DNA from: Martelella sp. AD-3
GTDB taxonomy: Bacteria; Pseudomonadota; Alphaproteobacteria; Rhizobiales; Rhizobiaceae
Reading direction: 5' to 3'
Assembly (NCBI RefSeq): GCF_001578105.1
Contig: NZ_CP014275.1
Location: 806,001 to 870,000, forward strand
DNA: 64,000 nt
Shown: piece by piece, positions 9,083 through 17,228 of the stretch
Position numbering within the stretch: position 1 is the stretch's first letter
Layout: each line of letters begins with the position of its first letter
The notes under the pieces: model-generated
Seen by the model: the letters and a program-made list of their open reading frames with translations, nothing else
Database searches by the model: none
What the model was told of the DNA's origin: nothing
Program-made: the position numbers and the translations under genes

Positions 9083-10369
9083 TCAGTCGAAGGTGACGGC
9101 CTTCAGCTTGTCGATCTTCAGCGCCTGTAGCGCGAGCTTTTCGTAAAACGGTTCGCTGACGCCCGTCCTCACCTTGCGCAGGAAGTATTTCTCGAAGCCG
9201 ACCTTCGCCGCATGCACCCAGCGGCCTTCCGAGGCCCAGTTGACGTTGCGCGGCGGAATTTGCGGCTGGGCCACGAAGGCGACGCCTCCGTCTCCGAAGT
9301 CGGCCAGGCAAACGGCGTTCCATGTGGCCTGGACATTGGGTTTTTCGCCGGCGATCAGGCGGGCGATATTGCCGACCGTGGCGGTCGCCATCGATTCGAT
9401 CATGAAGCCTGTCTTCGGCACGCCGACGGGAACGGCGGTCTTGCCTGTCGGCGCGATCGCGACGCAGACGCCAATGGCGAAGATGTTTTGAAAGGTCGGA
9501 TTCTGCTGGTGCTTGTCGATGATGACGAAGCCGCGCGGATTGGTCAGCCCCTCGATGCCGCGAATGGCCGACACGCCGCGGAAGGCCGGAAGCATCATCT
9601 TGAACGTCGCCGGCAGTTCGTGACGTTCCTTGACCGCGCCGTCCTCTCCGATCTCTTCGGCCACGACGCTTTCTTCGGTCATGTGATCGACGCGGGCATT
9701 GGTGATCCACTTGATGTGGCGTGCGCGCAGCTCGCTTTCCATCAGGCCCTTGGTGTCGCCAACCCCGTCGAGGCCGAGATGGCCGATATAGGGTTCAGGC
9801 GTGACGAAGGTCATCGGCACCCGGTCGCGCACCCTGGCATCGCGCAGCGCCTTGTCGAGGATGAAGGCGAATTCATAGGCCGGGCCGAAGCATGATGCGC
9901 CCTGAACGGCGCCGATGACGACCGGTCCCGGGTTTTCGACAAGCGCGTCAAAGGCGGACTTTGCCTCTCCCGCATGGCCGGTCTCGCACACTGACTGTGA
10001 AAAGCCCGTGCCGGGACCGAATCCCTCGATCTCGTCAAAGGCGAGTTCCGGACCGGTGGCGATCACCAGATAATCATAATCGACCATGCTGCCATCGGTC
10101 AGTTCCACCCGGTTTTCCGCCGCGTGGAGTTTCGCCGCGCCCTCGGGCCTCAGCGTGATGTTGCGTTTGGCGAAAACCGGGGCCAGGTCGACCTGGACGT
10201 CCTCCTCGGTGCGCCAGCCGACAGCCACCCAGGGGTTTGAGGGAACGAACGAATAGACGGATCCCTTGTTGATGACGGTGACCGAATGTTCGCGGCCGAG
10301 CTTCTCGCGCAATTCATAGGCGACGATGGTGCCTCCAAGGCCTGCGCCCAATACTACGATATGTGCCAT
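9083..10369 (-). CDS. sqr: Sulfide:quinone oxidoreductase
   Basis: A 428-residue FAD enzyme that oxidises sulfide to sulfane sulfur and reduces membrane ubiquinone. The Rossmann motif VVLGAGLGGTIVAYEL is at residues 5-20. All three catalytic cysteines are in place: Cys128 (QSVCET), Cys160 (GASCFGPAYEF) and Cys354 (NAVCLADFG). SNPWVAVGW and the amphipathic C terminus (FEKYFLRKVRTGVSEPFYE) also match the Acidithiobacillus-type enzyme, nearly residue for residue. The ATG at 10369 follows AGGGAGG. No persulfide dioxygenase or rhodanese is adjacent. Its promoter region carries two palindromes. Confidence 0.93.
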   Translation of the reverse strand: MAHIVVLGAGLGGTIVAYELREKLGREHSVTVINKGSVYSFVPSNPWVAVGWRTEEDVQVDLAPVFAKRNITLRPEGAAKLHAAENRVELTDGSMVDYDYLVIATGPELAFDEIEGFGPGTGFSQSVCETGHAGEAKSAFDALVENPGPVVIGAVQGASCFGPAYEFAFILDKALRDARVRDRVPMTFVTPEPYIGHLGLDGVGDTKGLMESELRARHIKWITNARVDHMTEESVVAEEIGEDGAVKERHELPATFKMMLPAFRGVSAIRGIEGLTNPRGFVIIDKHQQNPTFQNIFAIGVCVAIAPTGKTAVPVGVPKTGFMIESMATATVGNIARLIAGEKPNVQATWNAVCLADFGDGGVAFVAQPQIPPRNVNWASEGRWVHAAKVGFEKYFLRKVRTGVSEPFYEKLALQALKIDKLKAVTFD

Positions 10370-10463
10370 GTTTTCCTCCCTTAAAGATCAGGTCCGGCGA
10401 AGCGGAAACGGGCCAGGCCCGGACCTCCGGTCACCGCCGCTCCCGGTCAGTGCCAATTGACTT

Positions 10464-10501
10464 ATAGATATGTATTTCTATGAAGATACGCAATAGCGTA
10501 T
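10464..10501 (-). promoter_or_regulatory. sqr promoter overlapped by two palindromes
   Basis: On the minus strand, TTGCGT (10493-10488) and TATCTA (10470-10465) are 17 bases apart, a good sigma-70-type arrangement reading into sqr. A perfect dyad, ATACGC-AATA-GCGTAT (10486-10501), covers the -35 element, and an imperfect dyad, ATAGATATGTATTTCTAT (10464-10481), covers the -10 element. Such placement fits a repressor such as the sulfide-responsive ArsR-family proteins known for sqr genes, but the regulator is inferred and none is encoded nearby. Confidence 0.5.
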
Positions 10502-10560
10502 ATTTCAGTCGCACCGTTCGATGATCTGCGCTATAAAACTAACAATTATCAAATCTGAAA

Positions 10561-10574
10561 TTGACCTTGATCAA
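10561..10574. promoter_or_regulatory. FNR/FixK-type binding box
   Basis: TTGACCTTGATCAA has the TTGA-N6-TCAA symmetry of FNR/FixK/Anr sites, with nine of the ten TTGAT....ATCAA positions matched. It lies 122 bases from the usp start, suitable for activation of the usp-dksA transcript under low oxygen. It also faces the divergent sqr gene. Confidence 0.6.
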
Positions 10575-10695
10575 TGCGGAAGGCGACCGGCGGCGCGACT
10601 GTCGGGTCAACAGCCAGTAGACCCGGGTCGCCAGTCATGCTCTTGAAAGGCGAGTACCCTCTCAATCACGGGGGGAACCGGGAAAGGAGGAAACA

Positions 10696-11106
10696 ATGTT
10701 CAAGAAAATCATCGTACCGGTCGACATTTCCGTGCTCGACAGGGGACTCGACATTCTGACCAAGGCCAGCGAATTGCTGGATCCGGCCGGCGAGATCGTT
10801 CTGCTCCACGTGGTCGAGGAAATCCCGTCCTATCTGGCGATCGATGTGCCGGTGGATCTGATGGACAGCGCCGTTGACGATGCGCGCGACAAGCTGCAGG
10901 AACTGAGGTCCCGCGCCAAGGTGGATGCCGAGATCGAGTTGCGCACCGGCCCGCCGGCGCGTGAAATCCTGGCTTCGGCCAAGGCCCACAAGGCCGACCT
11001 CATTCTGGTGGCCTCCCATCGGCCCGATTTCTCGAATTACCTCATCGGCTCGACGGCCGACCGCGTGGTTCGCCACGCCGCTTGCTCCGTTCTCGTTCGC
11101 CGCTGA
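10696..11106 (+). CDS. Universal stress protein, UspA family
   Basis: A 136-residue single UspA domain. It starts with FKKIIVPVDISV and ends with the nucleotide-binding loop in VASHRPDFSNYLIGSTADRVVRHAACSVLVRR, where the G-S-T and preceding residues follow the ATP-binding Usp pattern in reduced form. GGAAAGGAGG precedes the start strongly. The DksA-like gene follows after 37 bases, so the two are probably co-transcribed. An FNR-type box upstream suggests induction by oxygen limitation, as known for many Usp genes in proteobacteria. Confidence 0.88.
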   Translation: MFKKIIVPVDISVLDRGLDILTKASELLDPAGEIVLLHVVEEIPSYLAIDVPVDLMDSAVDDARDKLQELRSRAKVDAEIELRTGPPAREILASAKAHKADLILVASHRPDFSNYLIGSTADRVVRHAACSVLVRR

Positions 11107-11143
11107 CGTTTGAGAACGCCCGACGGCAACAAGGGAGGAAAAC

Positions 11144-11467
11144 ATGGACGCGATGCGCTACAAGGCCCTGTTGGAGGGGCGCAAGGCCGAGATACTGACC
11201 CGGCTTCAGAAAATCGATACCGACCTCGGCCGGACCCGCAACCCGGACAGTCAGGACCGGGCGATGGAAGCCGAAAACGACGAGGTGCTCGAGGAGTTCG
11301 GCCATGTCGGCTCGGACGAGATCAAGGCGATCGATGCTGCATTGCAGCGCGTTGCGGATGGCACGTTCGGCGTCTGCGTGAAATGCGGCGACGCGATTGC
11401 CGAGGAAAGGCTGGAAGCCGTGCCCTTCACGCCTTTCTGCAAGACCTGCGCGGCCGATCTTCACTGA
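11144..11467 (+). CDS. TraR/DksA family zinc-finger protein
   Basis: A 107-residue short DksA-like protein. The C terminus holds a C4 zinc finger, Cys78/Cys81 and Cys99/Cys102 (CVKC...CKTC). The N-terminal coiled coil is shorter than in DksA (about 70 residues). Small DksA-like proteins can bind the RNA polymerase secondary channel and modulate stringent control; whether this one does is unknown. AGGGAGGAAAAC gives a good ribosome site. It follows the Usp gene in a probable two-gene transcript that ends at a strong hairpin. Confidence 0.88.
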   Translation: MDAMRYKALLEGRKAEILTRLQKIDTDLGRTRNPDSQDRAMEAENDEVLEEFGHVGSDEIKAIDAALQRVADGTFGVCVKCGDAIAEERLEAVPFTPFCKTCAADLH

Positions 11468-11490
11468 AGCCTGGCGCTGCACCGGATGAA

Positions 11491-11539
11491 GACCGGCGGA
11501 AGGTTGCATTGCAATGCGGCCTTTCGCCGGTCGCATTTT
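11491..11539 (+). terminator. Terminator after the usp-dksA transcript
   Basis: A long inverted repeat, GACCGGCGGAAGG / CCTTTCGCCGGTC (one mismatch), lies 24 bases after the DksA-like stop. Its loop is self-complementary (TTGCATTGCAA) and a GCATTTT run follows. Confidence 0.75.
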
Positions 11540-11626
11540 GGCGTTAGTCTTGCGGCAAACGGGTTCGCCGGGACCTGTTCCCCATCCTCGTTTGTTGATG
11601 ATGAAACGCCGGAGACGATTTTCCGA

Positions 11627-12292
11627 ATGAAGCAGTTCGCGCGCCGCGGCAGCCCTTACGACCTTGCCGAACTGATTGCCGACGGCATCGTCCACGGCGT
11701 CGGCGTGGTGATGGCGCTTGTCGGCGCCACGGTGCTGATCTTCTACGCCGCGGTGTGGACGAGCGCGGCCCAGATCGCCGCCGCCGCCGTCTATTCCGCC
11801 GGGCTGGTGCTGACGCTGTCGATCTCGTTTTCCTACAATCTCTGGCCGCCCAGGGCCGGGCGCAGCAAGGCAATCTGGAAGCGGCTCGATCACAGTTCGA
11901 TCTTCATCCTGATCGCCGCGACCTACACGCCCTTTCTCCAGCGCGGCATGGGCGATCCGCTGATCATGGCGCTGTTCGTCGGCGTCTGGATCATTGCCGC
12001 GCTCGGCATCGCGCTCAAGATGGCCTGGCCCGGCCGTTATGACCGTCTGGCGATCCTGCTCTACCTCGCCATGGGCTGGAGCGGGATCCTCGTCGCGCGG
12101 CCGCTTTTCCCGCTGCTGCCGCTTGCGACAAGCATTCTGATCGTCATCGGCGGGGTGATCTATTCCGCCGGCGTGCTTTTCCATGTGTGGGAGAAGCTCA
12201 GGTTCCAGAACGCGATCTGGCACGGATTTGTCGTTGCCGCCGCCGCCGTGCATTATGCGGCGGTGCTGACCTGTTTCAGCCTTGCAGGCTGA
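11627..12292 (+). CDS. Hemolysin III family membrane protein
   Basis: A 221-residue protein with seven predicted hydrophobic helices in the HlyIII/PAQR arrangement. The motifs ELIADGIVHGVGVV (helix 1), RLDHSSIFILIAATYTPF (helix 3) and FHVWEKLRFQNAIWHGFV (helix 7) contain the conserved Asp and His residues of the metal-binding site in this superfamily. Most bacterial members have no proven haemolytic function. ATG 11627 is preferred because GGAG precedes it and because the earlier in-frame stretch crosses the upstream terminator. Confidence 0.88.
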   Translation: MKQFARRGSPYDLAELIADGIVHGVGVVMALVGATVLIFYAAVWTSAAQIAAAAVYSAGLVLTLSISFSYNLWPPRAGRSKAIWKRLDHSSIFILIAATYTPFLQRGMGDPLIMALFVGVWIIAALGIALKMAWPGRYDRLAILLYLAMGWSGILVARPLFPLLPLATSILIVIGGVIYSAGVLFHVWEKLRFQNAIWHGFVVAAAAVHYAAVLTCFSLAG

Positions 12293-12370
12293 CGCCGGCA
12301 GACGGCGGAACCCAAACGACCGGTCGCGGCTTTGGCAACGAGACCGGCGAAAAGCATCAGGGAGAGAGAC

Positions 12371-12880
12371 ATGCATATTGTGAAAGCTCTGGCGGTGACG
12401 GCTCTGTTGTCCGCATCGCCCGCTCTGGCGGATGAGGAAGTGGTTTATTCCAACGATCTCGTGACTGAATGCGTGAGCCTTGCCGGGACCGAGGCGGACA
12501 TGCGGGTCTGCGCGGGCGTTTCCGCCGAGGCCTGCCAGAACGCCTCCGACTACGGATCGACCACGATCGGCCTGCAGGAATGCGCGGCGCTTGAAACCAA
12601 ATTCTGGGATGAATGGCTGAACCGGACCTATCGCGAACTGCTCGCCCGGGCCAAGGCGGCCGATGCAGAGGCCGAGAACGATCCGCGCGCCAATGGCGAA
12701 CTCGCCGAAAGTCTTCGCGACATGCAAAGGATCTGGATCAATTTTCGCGATGCGACCTGCGAATACGAGGCCAACCAGTATCAGGGCGGCACGATCGCCG
12801 GACCGGTCTATGCCGGCTGCCTGCTGCAGATGACCGCGGATCAGGCGATCTATCTGGACAATTCCTGGCCGACCTATTGA
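12371..12880 (+). CDS. LprI-like (DUF1311) secreted protein 1
   Basis: A 169-residue exported protein with a signal peptide ending at ASPALA-DE. The mature part has six cysteines and the LprI/DUF1311 core: LETKFWDEWLNRTYREL, then WINFRDATCEYEANQYQGGTI and a final Cys before QMTADQA. The family includes lysozyme inhibitors (LprI, MliC-like periplasmic proteins), but this assignment does not prove inhibition. GGAGAGAG precedes ATG 12371. The next gene is a clear tandem paralogue, 141 bases on. Confidence 0.8.
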   Translation: MHIVKALAVTALLSASPALADEEVVYSNDLVTECVSLAGTEADMRVCAGVSAEACQNASDYGSTTIGLQECAALETKFWDEWLNRTYRELLARAKAADAEAENDPRANGELAESLRDMQRIWINFRDATCEYEANQYQGGTIAGPVYAGCLLQMTADQAIYLDNSWPTY

Positions 12881-13021
12881 GCGAGGCTGCAATCTTGACC
12901 GCTCGCGTGAAGGAACGCCGACAATAGCGCTTTCCGGCCCCGGAGCGTCAGGTTTTGCCGATCAACGTATAATTGTCGTATGATCCTGATGAAATCGGAA
13001 CAGATGGATCAGGAGGATTTC

Positions 13022-13513
13022 ATGCGCCTGACGGCCTTTCTTGCCTTTTCGGTGCTGCTCCTTGCACCCGGCGCTCATGCGGAGGATATCATCTATTCCG
13101 ATGCGGCGACCGCACAATGCCTCGCCAAGGCCAGTTCGGTTGATGCGGGAGAAAAATGCATCGGCCTTTCGACGGAAAAGTGCATCAACGCCAATGATTT
13201 CGGACAGACATCCGCCGGCATGGTGAGCTGCACGGCGCACGAGACGGCCTTCTGGGACAAGCAGCTGAACGCGATCTACGAGAACGTCATGAAACAGGCG
13301 AAGAAGCTCGACGAAGGGGTCTCCGGTTCGTCGATCGCCGAAGCGCTGCTCGTAATGGAACGCGACTGGATAAAATATCGCGATGCGCGATGCGCCTTCG
13401 TCGAAAGTCAGACCCAGGGCGGGGCGATGGGCAAGACGCTTGCCGCCGGCTGCAGGCAGCAGACCACCGCCGATCAGGCGCTCTTCCTCAAATATGCGAT
13501 GATCGCCGAATAG
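13022..13513 (+). CDS. LprI-like (DUF1311) secreted protein 2
   Basis: A 163-residue paralogue of the preceding protein, with a signal peptide cut near GAHA-ED. It keeps the same pattern: EDIIYSDAATAQCLAKASS, HETAFWDKQLNAIYENV, WIKYRDARCAFVESQTQGG and TTADQALFLKYAM. The cysteine positions align with the first copy. A strong AGGAGG lies 6 bases before ATG 13022. The two copies have diverged well beyond recent duplication, so the pair is probably retained for separate roles. Periplasmic localisation is inferred from the signal peptide. Confidence 0.8.
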   Translation: MRLTAFLAFSVLLLAPGAHAEDIIYSDAATAQCLAKASSVDAGEKCIGLSTEKCINANDFGQTSAGMVSCTAHETAFWDKQLNAIYENVMKQAKKLDEGVSGSSIAEALLVMERDWIKYRDARCAFVESQTQGGAMGKTLAAGCRQQTTADQALFLKYAMIAE

Positions 13514-13587
13514 CGCTTTCGGCCCTCAGGGGTCTCTGGTATCGGTGTTCCAATCGGAAAACGCCTCGTCCCGGGATCCTCTGAACC

Positions 13588-14082
13588 ATGCTGATACGCA
13601 ACGCGCGGGAGGCCGATCTGCCGGCCATCCTCGAAATCTACAATGATGCCGTTCTCAATTCCACGGCGATCTGGAACGATATCCTCGTCGATCTGGATAA
13701 CCGCAAGGCCTGGCTCGAAGCCCGCGCGGCGCGCGGCTTTCCGGTCCTGGCGGCCGAGCGCGACGGCGCGGTGATCGGTTATGCAAGCTATGGCGACTGG
13801 CGACCGTTTGACGGGTACCGCCATACGGTCGAGCATTCGGTCTATGTGCACAGGGATTGCCGCGGCGGTGGGGCAGGGCGCAGGCTCATGGAAGCGCTGC
13901 TCGTGCGTGCGCGCGAAAACGGCGTGCATGCCATGATCGCGGCGATCGAGGGCGAGAACATCACCTCGATCGCGCTGCATGAGCGCCTCGGCTTCTTCCA
14001 TGTCGGGCGTTATCCGGAGGTCGGGACAAAATTCGGCCGCTGGCTCGATCTGGTGACGATGCAGTACAGGTTCGGTGACTGA
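13588..14082 (+). CDS. GNAT acetyltransferase, phosphinothricin/methionine sulfoximine type
   Basis: A 164-residue GNAT enzyme of the Pat/MddA group. Key features are IRNAREADLPAILEIYNDAV at the start, YRHTVEHSVYVHRDCRGGG with the acetyl-CoA loop RGGGAGRRLM, and ENITSIALHERLGFFHVG. Family enzymes acetylate phosphinothricin, methionine sulfoximine or methionine sulfone. The natural substrate here is unknown. It converges with glpK, with the two stop codons abutting. Confidence 0.85.
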   Translation: MLIRNAREADLPAILEIYNDAVLNSTAIWNDILVDLDNRKAWLEARAARGFPVLAAERDGAVIGYASYGDWRPFDGYRHTVEHSVYVHRDCRGGGAGRRLMEALLVRARENGVHAMIAAIEGENITSIALHERLGFFHVGRYPEVGTKFGRWLDLVTMQYRFGD

Positions 14083-15573
14083 TCAGATCGGACCGAGGGT
14101 CCGCTGAACCGCATTCTTCCAGCCCTTGTAGAGTTTCTCGCGCGTCTGCTCCTCCATCGCCGGCGTGAACTGGCGGTCGACGGCCCAGGCGGAGGCGAAT
14201 TCATTCAGGCCGGGATAGAGGCCGGCGCGGCTTCCCGCAAGCCAGGCCGCGCCCAGCGCCGTCGTTTCGACGACCTGCGGGCGGTCGACGGGCACGCCCA
14301 GAATGTCGGCGAGGAACTGCATGGTCCAGTCGTTGGCGCTCATGCCGCCGTCGACCCTCAGGATATTCGCCGAATCATGGCTGCCCCAGTCGCCATGCAT
14401 GGCCTCCAGCAGGTCGCGCGTCTGGTAGCCAACGCTTTGAAGCGCGGCGCGGGCAAATTCCGCCGGGCCGGAATTGCGGGTGAGCCCGTAGATTGCGCCG
14501 CGGCATTCGGCATCCCAGTAGGGCGCGCCGAGGCCGGTGAAGGCCGGCACCATGTAGAGCGTCTGCTCGCGGTCGGCGGCGTTTGCCAGCGCGTCGGTCT
14601 CGCGCGCATGGCGGATCACCTTCAGCCCGTCGCGCAGCCATTGCACGACGGCGCCGGCGATGAAGATCGAGCCCTCCAGAGCATAGGTCGGCTTGCCGTC
14701 AATCTGGTAGGCGATGGTCGAGAGCATCCGGCTTTCGCTTTTCACGAACTTGTCGCCGGTGTTGAGAAGCGCGAAACATCCGGTGCCATAGGTCGACTTG
14801 ATCATACCCGGCTCGAAACAGGCCTGACCGACGGTTGCCGCCTGCTGGTCGCCGGCGACGCCGAAAATCGGAATCTCGCGACCGAACAGGTCATCGCGCG
14901 TCATGCCGAAATCGGCGGCGCAATCCTTCACTTCCGGCAGAAGCGACATCGGGATATCGAGCAGCGCGCAGATGTCCTCGTCCCATTTTCCTTCGCGGAT
15001 ATTGTAGAGCATGGTGCGGGCGGCATTGGTGGCGTCGGTGACGTGGGACTTGCCGTCGGTCAGCCGCCAGATGAGATAGGTGTCGACCGTGCCGAAAGCG
15101 AGCCGTCCCTTTTCCGCCAGCGCCCTTGCGCCTTCCACATTGTCGAGCATCCATGCGATCTTGGTCGCCGAAAAATAGGGATCGAGGATGAGGCCGGTTG
15201 CGGAGGTGATGAAAGCCTCGTGGCCGTCTTCGCGCAGCCTGGCACAGGTGTCTGCCGTGCGGCGGTCCTGCCAGACGATCGCCTTGTGGATCGGCCGCCC
15301 GGTCTTGCGATCCCAGATCAGCGCGGTCTCGCGCTGGTTGGCGATGCCGATCGCGGCAATGTCGGCGGCATGGATATCGGCGCGCTCGATCGCTTCGCGG
15401 CAGGTCGCGGCAACCGTCGACCAGATATCCGCCGGCGCGTGTTCGACAAGGCCCGAGGCCGGGTAATACTGCCGGAACTCCTCCTGCGCCGAGGCCACCA
15501 GTTTCATGTTCGCGTCGAAAATAATCGCGCGGCTCGATGTCGTGCCCTGGTCGATCGCCAGAATGTGGCTCAT
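14083..15573 (-). CDS. glpK: Glycerol kinase
   Basis: A 496-residue FGGY kinase that phosphorylates glycerol to glycerol-3-phosphate with ATP. The N-terminal ATP loop DQGTTSSRA is at residues 8-16, the glycerol-contact region [11 protein letters not shown] follows, and the FGGY signature region [18 protein letters not shown] sits mid-protein. Length matches E. coli GlpK. It follows glpD by 24 bases on the same strand, with GGGGAGAAGGGC as ribosome site, so glpD-glpK is one operon. No glycerol facilitator gene is present here. Confidence 0.97.
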   Translation of the reverse strand: MSHILAIDQGTTSSRAIIFDANMKLVASAQEEFRQYYPASGLVEHAPADIWSTVAATCREAIERADIHAADIAAIGIANQRETALIWDRKTGRPIHKAIVWQDRRTADTCARLREDGHEAFITSATGLILDPYFSATKIAWMLDNVEGARALAEKGRLAFGTVDTYLIWRLTDGKSHVTDATNAARTMLYNIREGKWDEDICALLDIPMSLLPEVKDCAADFGMTRDDLFGREIPIFGVAGDQQAATVGQACFEPGMIKSTYGTGCFALLNTGDKFVKSESRMLSTIAYQIDGKPTYALEGSIFIAGAVVQWLRDGLKVIRHARETDALANAADREQTLYMVPAFTGLGAPYWDAECRGAIYGLTRNSGPAEFARAALQSVGYQTRDLLEAMHGDWGSHDSANILRVDGGMSANDWTMQFLADILGVPVDRPQVVETTALGAAWLAGSRAGLYPGLNEFASAWAVDRQFTPAMEEQTREKLYKGWKNAVQRTLGPI

Positions 15574-15597
15574 GCCCTTCTCCTCCCCGTTCGAAGT

Positions 15598-17127
15598 CTA
15601 TCGTGCCTGCTGCGCGACAAGCCATTCATCGAGCGCCGCGATCTCTTCCCCGCTCATGCGCAAGCCGAATTTCGTGCGCCGGAAAACGATATCCTCGGCC
15701 CGGCGCGCGAATTCGTTCTCCGCGAGCCAGCGCACCTCTGCCTCATAGAGCCCGGCGCCGAAGGCCTGCCCGAGGTCCTCGGGGCCGGAGGCATGGCCGA
15801 GCATCTTCCAGCAATCGGTGCCATAGGTGCGGATCAGGCGCAACGCCTGCGCCTCGCTCAAAAACGGATAATCCTCGCGAAGGCGTGCGGGAAGCGCGGC
15901 TGCGTCGCTCACCGGAAAATCTCCGCCCGGCAGTGTCGCGCCTGCCGTCCAGTCATCGCCGGCCTGTGGAAAGAACGGGGATAACTTGTGGAGAGCGGCC
16001 TCGGCGAGCTTGCGATGCGTGGTGATCTTGCCGCCGAAGACGCTGAGAAGCGGCGCGCCTTCCTTGCGTAGAGAGAGCACGTAGTCGCGGGTCGCCGCCG
16101 TTGCCGAGGAGGCGCCGTCGTCATAGAGCGGGCGCACGCCGGAATAGGTCCAGACGATGTCTTCGCGGGTGACCGGCTTGTCGAAATATTCAGACGCAAA
16201 GCGGCAGAGATAATCGGCCTCCTCATCGGTGCATTTCGCCGATGATGCCGGACCCTGATGGTCCTTGTCAGTGGTGCCGATCAGAGTGAAATCCTGCTCG
16301 TAGGGGATGGCGAAGATGATGCGCCCGTCGCTGCCCTGGAAGAAATAGCAGCGGTCGTGGTCGTAGAGCTTCTTGGTCACGATATGGCTGCCGCGCACGA
16401 GGCGAACCTTCTCTGACGTGTTGATGCCAAGCGCGCCGGCGATGATATCGGCGACCCAGGGACCGCCGGCATTGACCAGCGCGCGGGCAAGGACCGGCTG
16501 AAGCGGACCGTTCTCGTCCTCGAGTTCGATTTTCCACAGGCGGTCACCGCCGGCAGGAGTGTCCACCTGTTCTGCCCGCGTGACCTTCGTCCGGACCATG
16601 ACATTGACGCCGCGCTCGGCCGCATCGCGGGCCATCAGGCTCACGAGGCGCGCATCCTGCACCCAGCAATCCGAATACTCGAAGGCGCGCCGATATTCGC
16701 TTTTGAGCGCTTTTCCGGCGGGGTCTTTCGTCAGGTCGACACTTTTGGTGGCGGGCAGGATCTTGCGGCCGCCGAGATGGTCGTAAAGGAACAGGCCGAG
16801 CCTGATTAGCCACCAGGGGCGCAGGCCCTTGTGATGCGGCAGCACGAAACGCATCGGCCAGGAGATGTGCGGCATCGCCTTCAACAGCACCTCGCGCTCG
16901 ATCAGCGCCTCGCGCACGAGGCGGAACTCGTAATATTCCAGATAACGCAGCCCGCCGTGAAACAGCTTGGTCGAGGCCGAAGAGGTGGCAGAGGCGAGAT
17001 CATGCATTTCGGCGAGCGCCACGGAAAGACCGCGCCCGGCTGCATCGCGGGCAATGCCGACGCCGTTGACGCCGCCGCCGATGACGAAGATATCGATCGG
17101 CTCGGCTGGATTTTCGGCGCGCGACAT
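15598..17127 (-). CDS. glpD: Aerobic glycerol-3-phosphate dehydrogenase
   Basis: A 509-residue FAD enzyme that oxidises glycerol-3-phosphate to dihydroxyacetone phosphate and reduces quinone at the inner membrane. The FAD-binding motif IFVIGGGVNGVGIARDA lies near residues 13-29, the substrate-region motif SSASTKLFHGGLRYLE near 49-64, and FGGKITTHRKLAE near the C-terminal domain start. First gene of glpD-glpK. An ATGTTCG half-site 80-90 bases upstream resembles the E. coli GlpR operator half, and a GlpR-like repressor gene is encoded 10 kb away. Confidence 0.96.
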   Translation of the reverse strand: MSRAENPAEPIDIFVIGGGVNGVGIARDAAGRGLSVALAEMHDLASATSSASTKLFHGGLRYLEYYEFRLVREALIEREVLLKAMPHISWPMRFVLPHHKGLRPWWLIRLGLFLYDHLGGRKILPATKSVDLTKDPAGKALKSEYRRAFEYSDCWVQDARLVSLMARDAAERGVNVMVRTKVTRAEQVDTPAGGDRLWKIELEDENGPLQPVLARALVNAGGPWVADIIAGALGINTSEKVRLVRGSHIVTKKLYDHDRCYFFQGSDGRIIFAIPYEQDFTLIGTTDKDHQGPASSAKCTDEEADYLCRFASEYFDKPVTREDIVWTYSGVRPLYDDGASSATAATRDYVLSLRKEGAPLLSVFGGKITTHRKLAEAALHKLSPFFPQAGDDWTAGATLPGGDFPVSDAAALPARLREDYPFLSEAQALRLIRTYGTDCWKMLGHASGPEDLGQAFGAGLYEAEVRWLAENEFARRAEDIVFRRTKFGLRMSGEEIAALDEWLVAQQAR

Positions 17128-17207
17128 CGCGATGACTCCCGTTTGCTCTTGATAATCAGCAAGTCAGAATGCGCGTAAATCTTCGGAATGTCAAATTATA
17201 TGATCGC

Positions 17208-17220
17208 AAATGTTCGTTTT
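17208..17220. promoter_or_regulatory. GlpR-like half-site upstream of glpD
   Basis: AAATGTTCGTTTT contains ATGTTCG, identical to one arm of the E. coli GlpR operator. The second arm is poor here. The site is 81 bases upstream of the glpD start, and a similar element precedes the GlpR-like gene. Confidence 0.4.
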
Positions 17221-17228
17221 GCCTGGTC

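Larger units (their letters stand above)
10370..10695. other. 326-bp divergent intergenic region, sqr / usp
   Basis: No credible gene lies here. The region is AT-rich in its middle (about 10455-10570) compared with its surroundings. It holds the predicted sqr promoter with two overlapping palindromes and, further right, an FNR/FixK-type box upstream of the stress-protein operon. The last 100 bases are GC-rich leader sequence ending in AAAGGAGG before the usp start. Confidence 0.6.

Noticed and set aside
11042..12892. A long minus-strand frame across usp, dksA, hlyIII and the first LprI gene
   Set aside because: It crosses several well-supported plus-strand genes and a terminator, and its product is compositionally biased.
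14377..15984. A 535-codon plus-strand frame opposite glpK and the end of glpD
   Set aside because: Antisense to two enzymes with complete motifs, and spans the glpD-glpK junction without a ribosome site.
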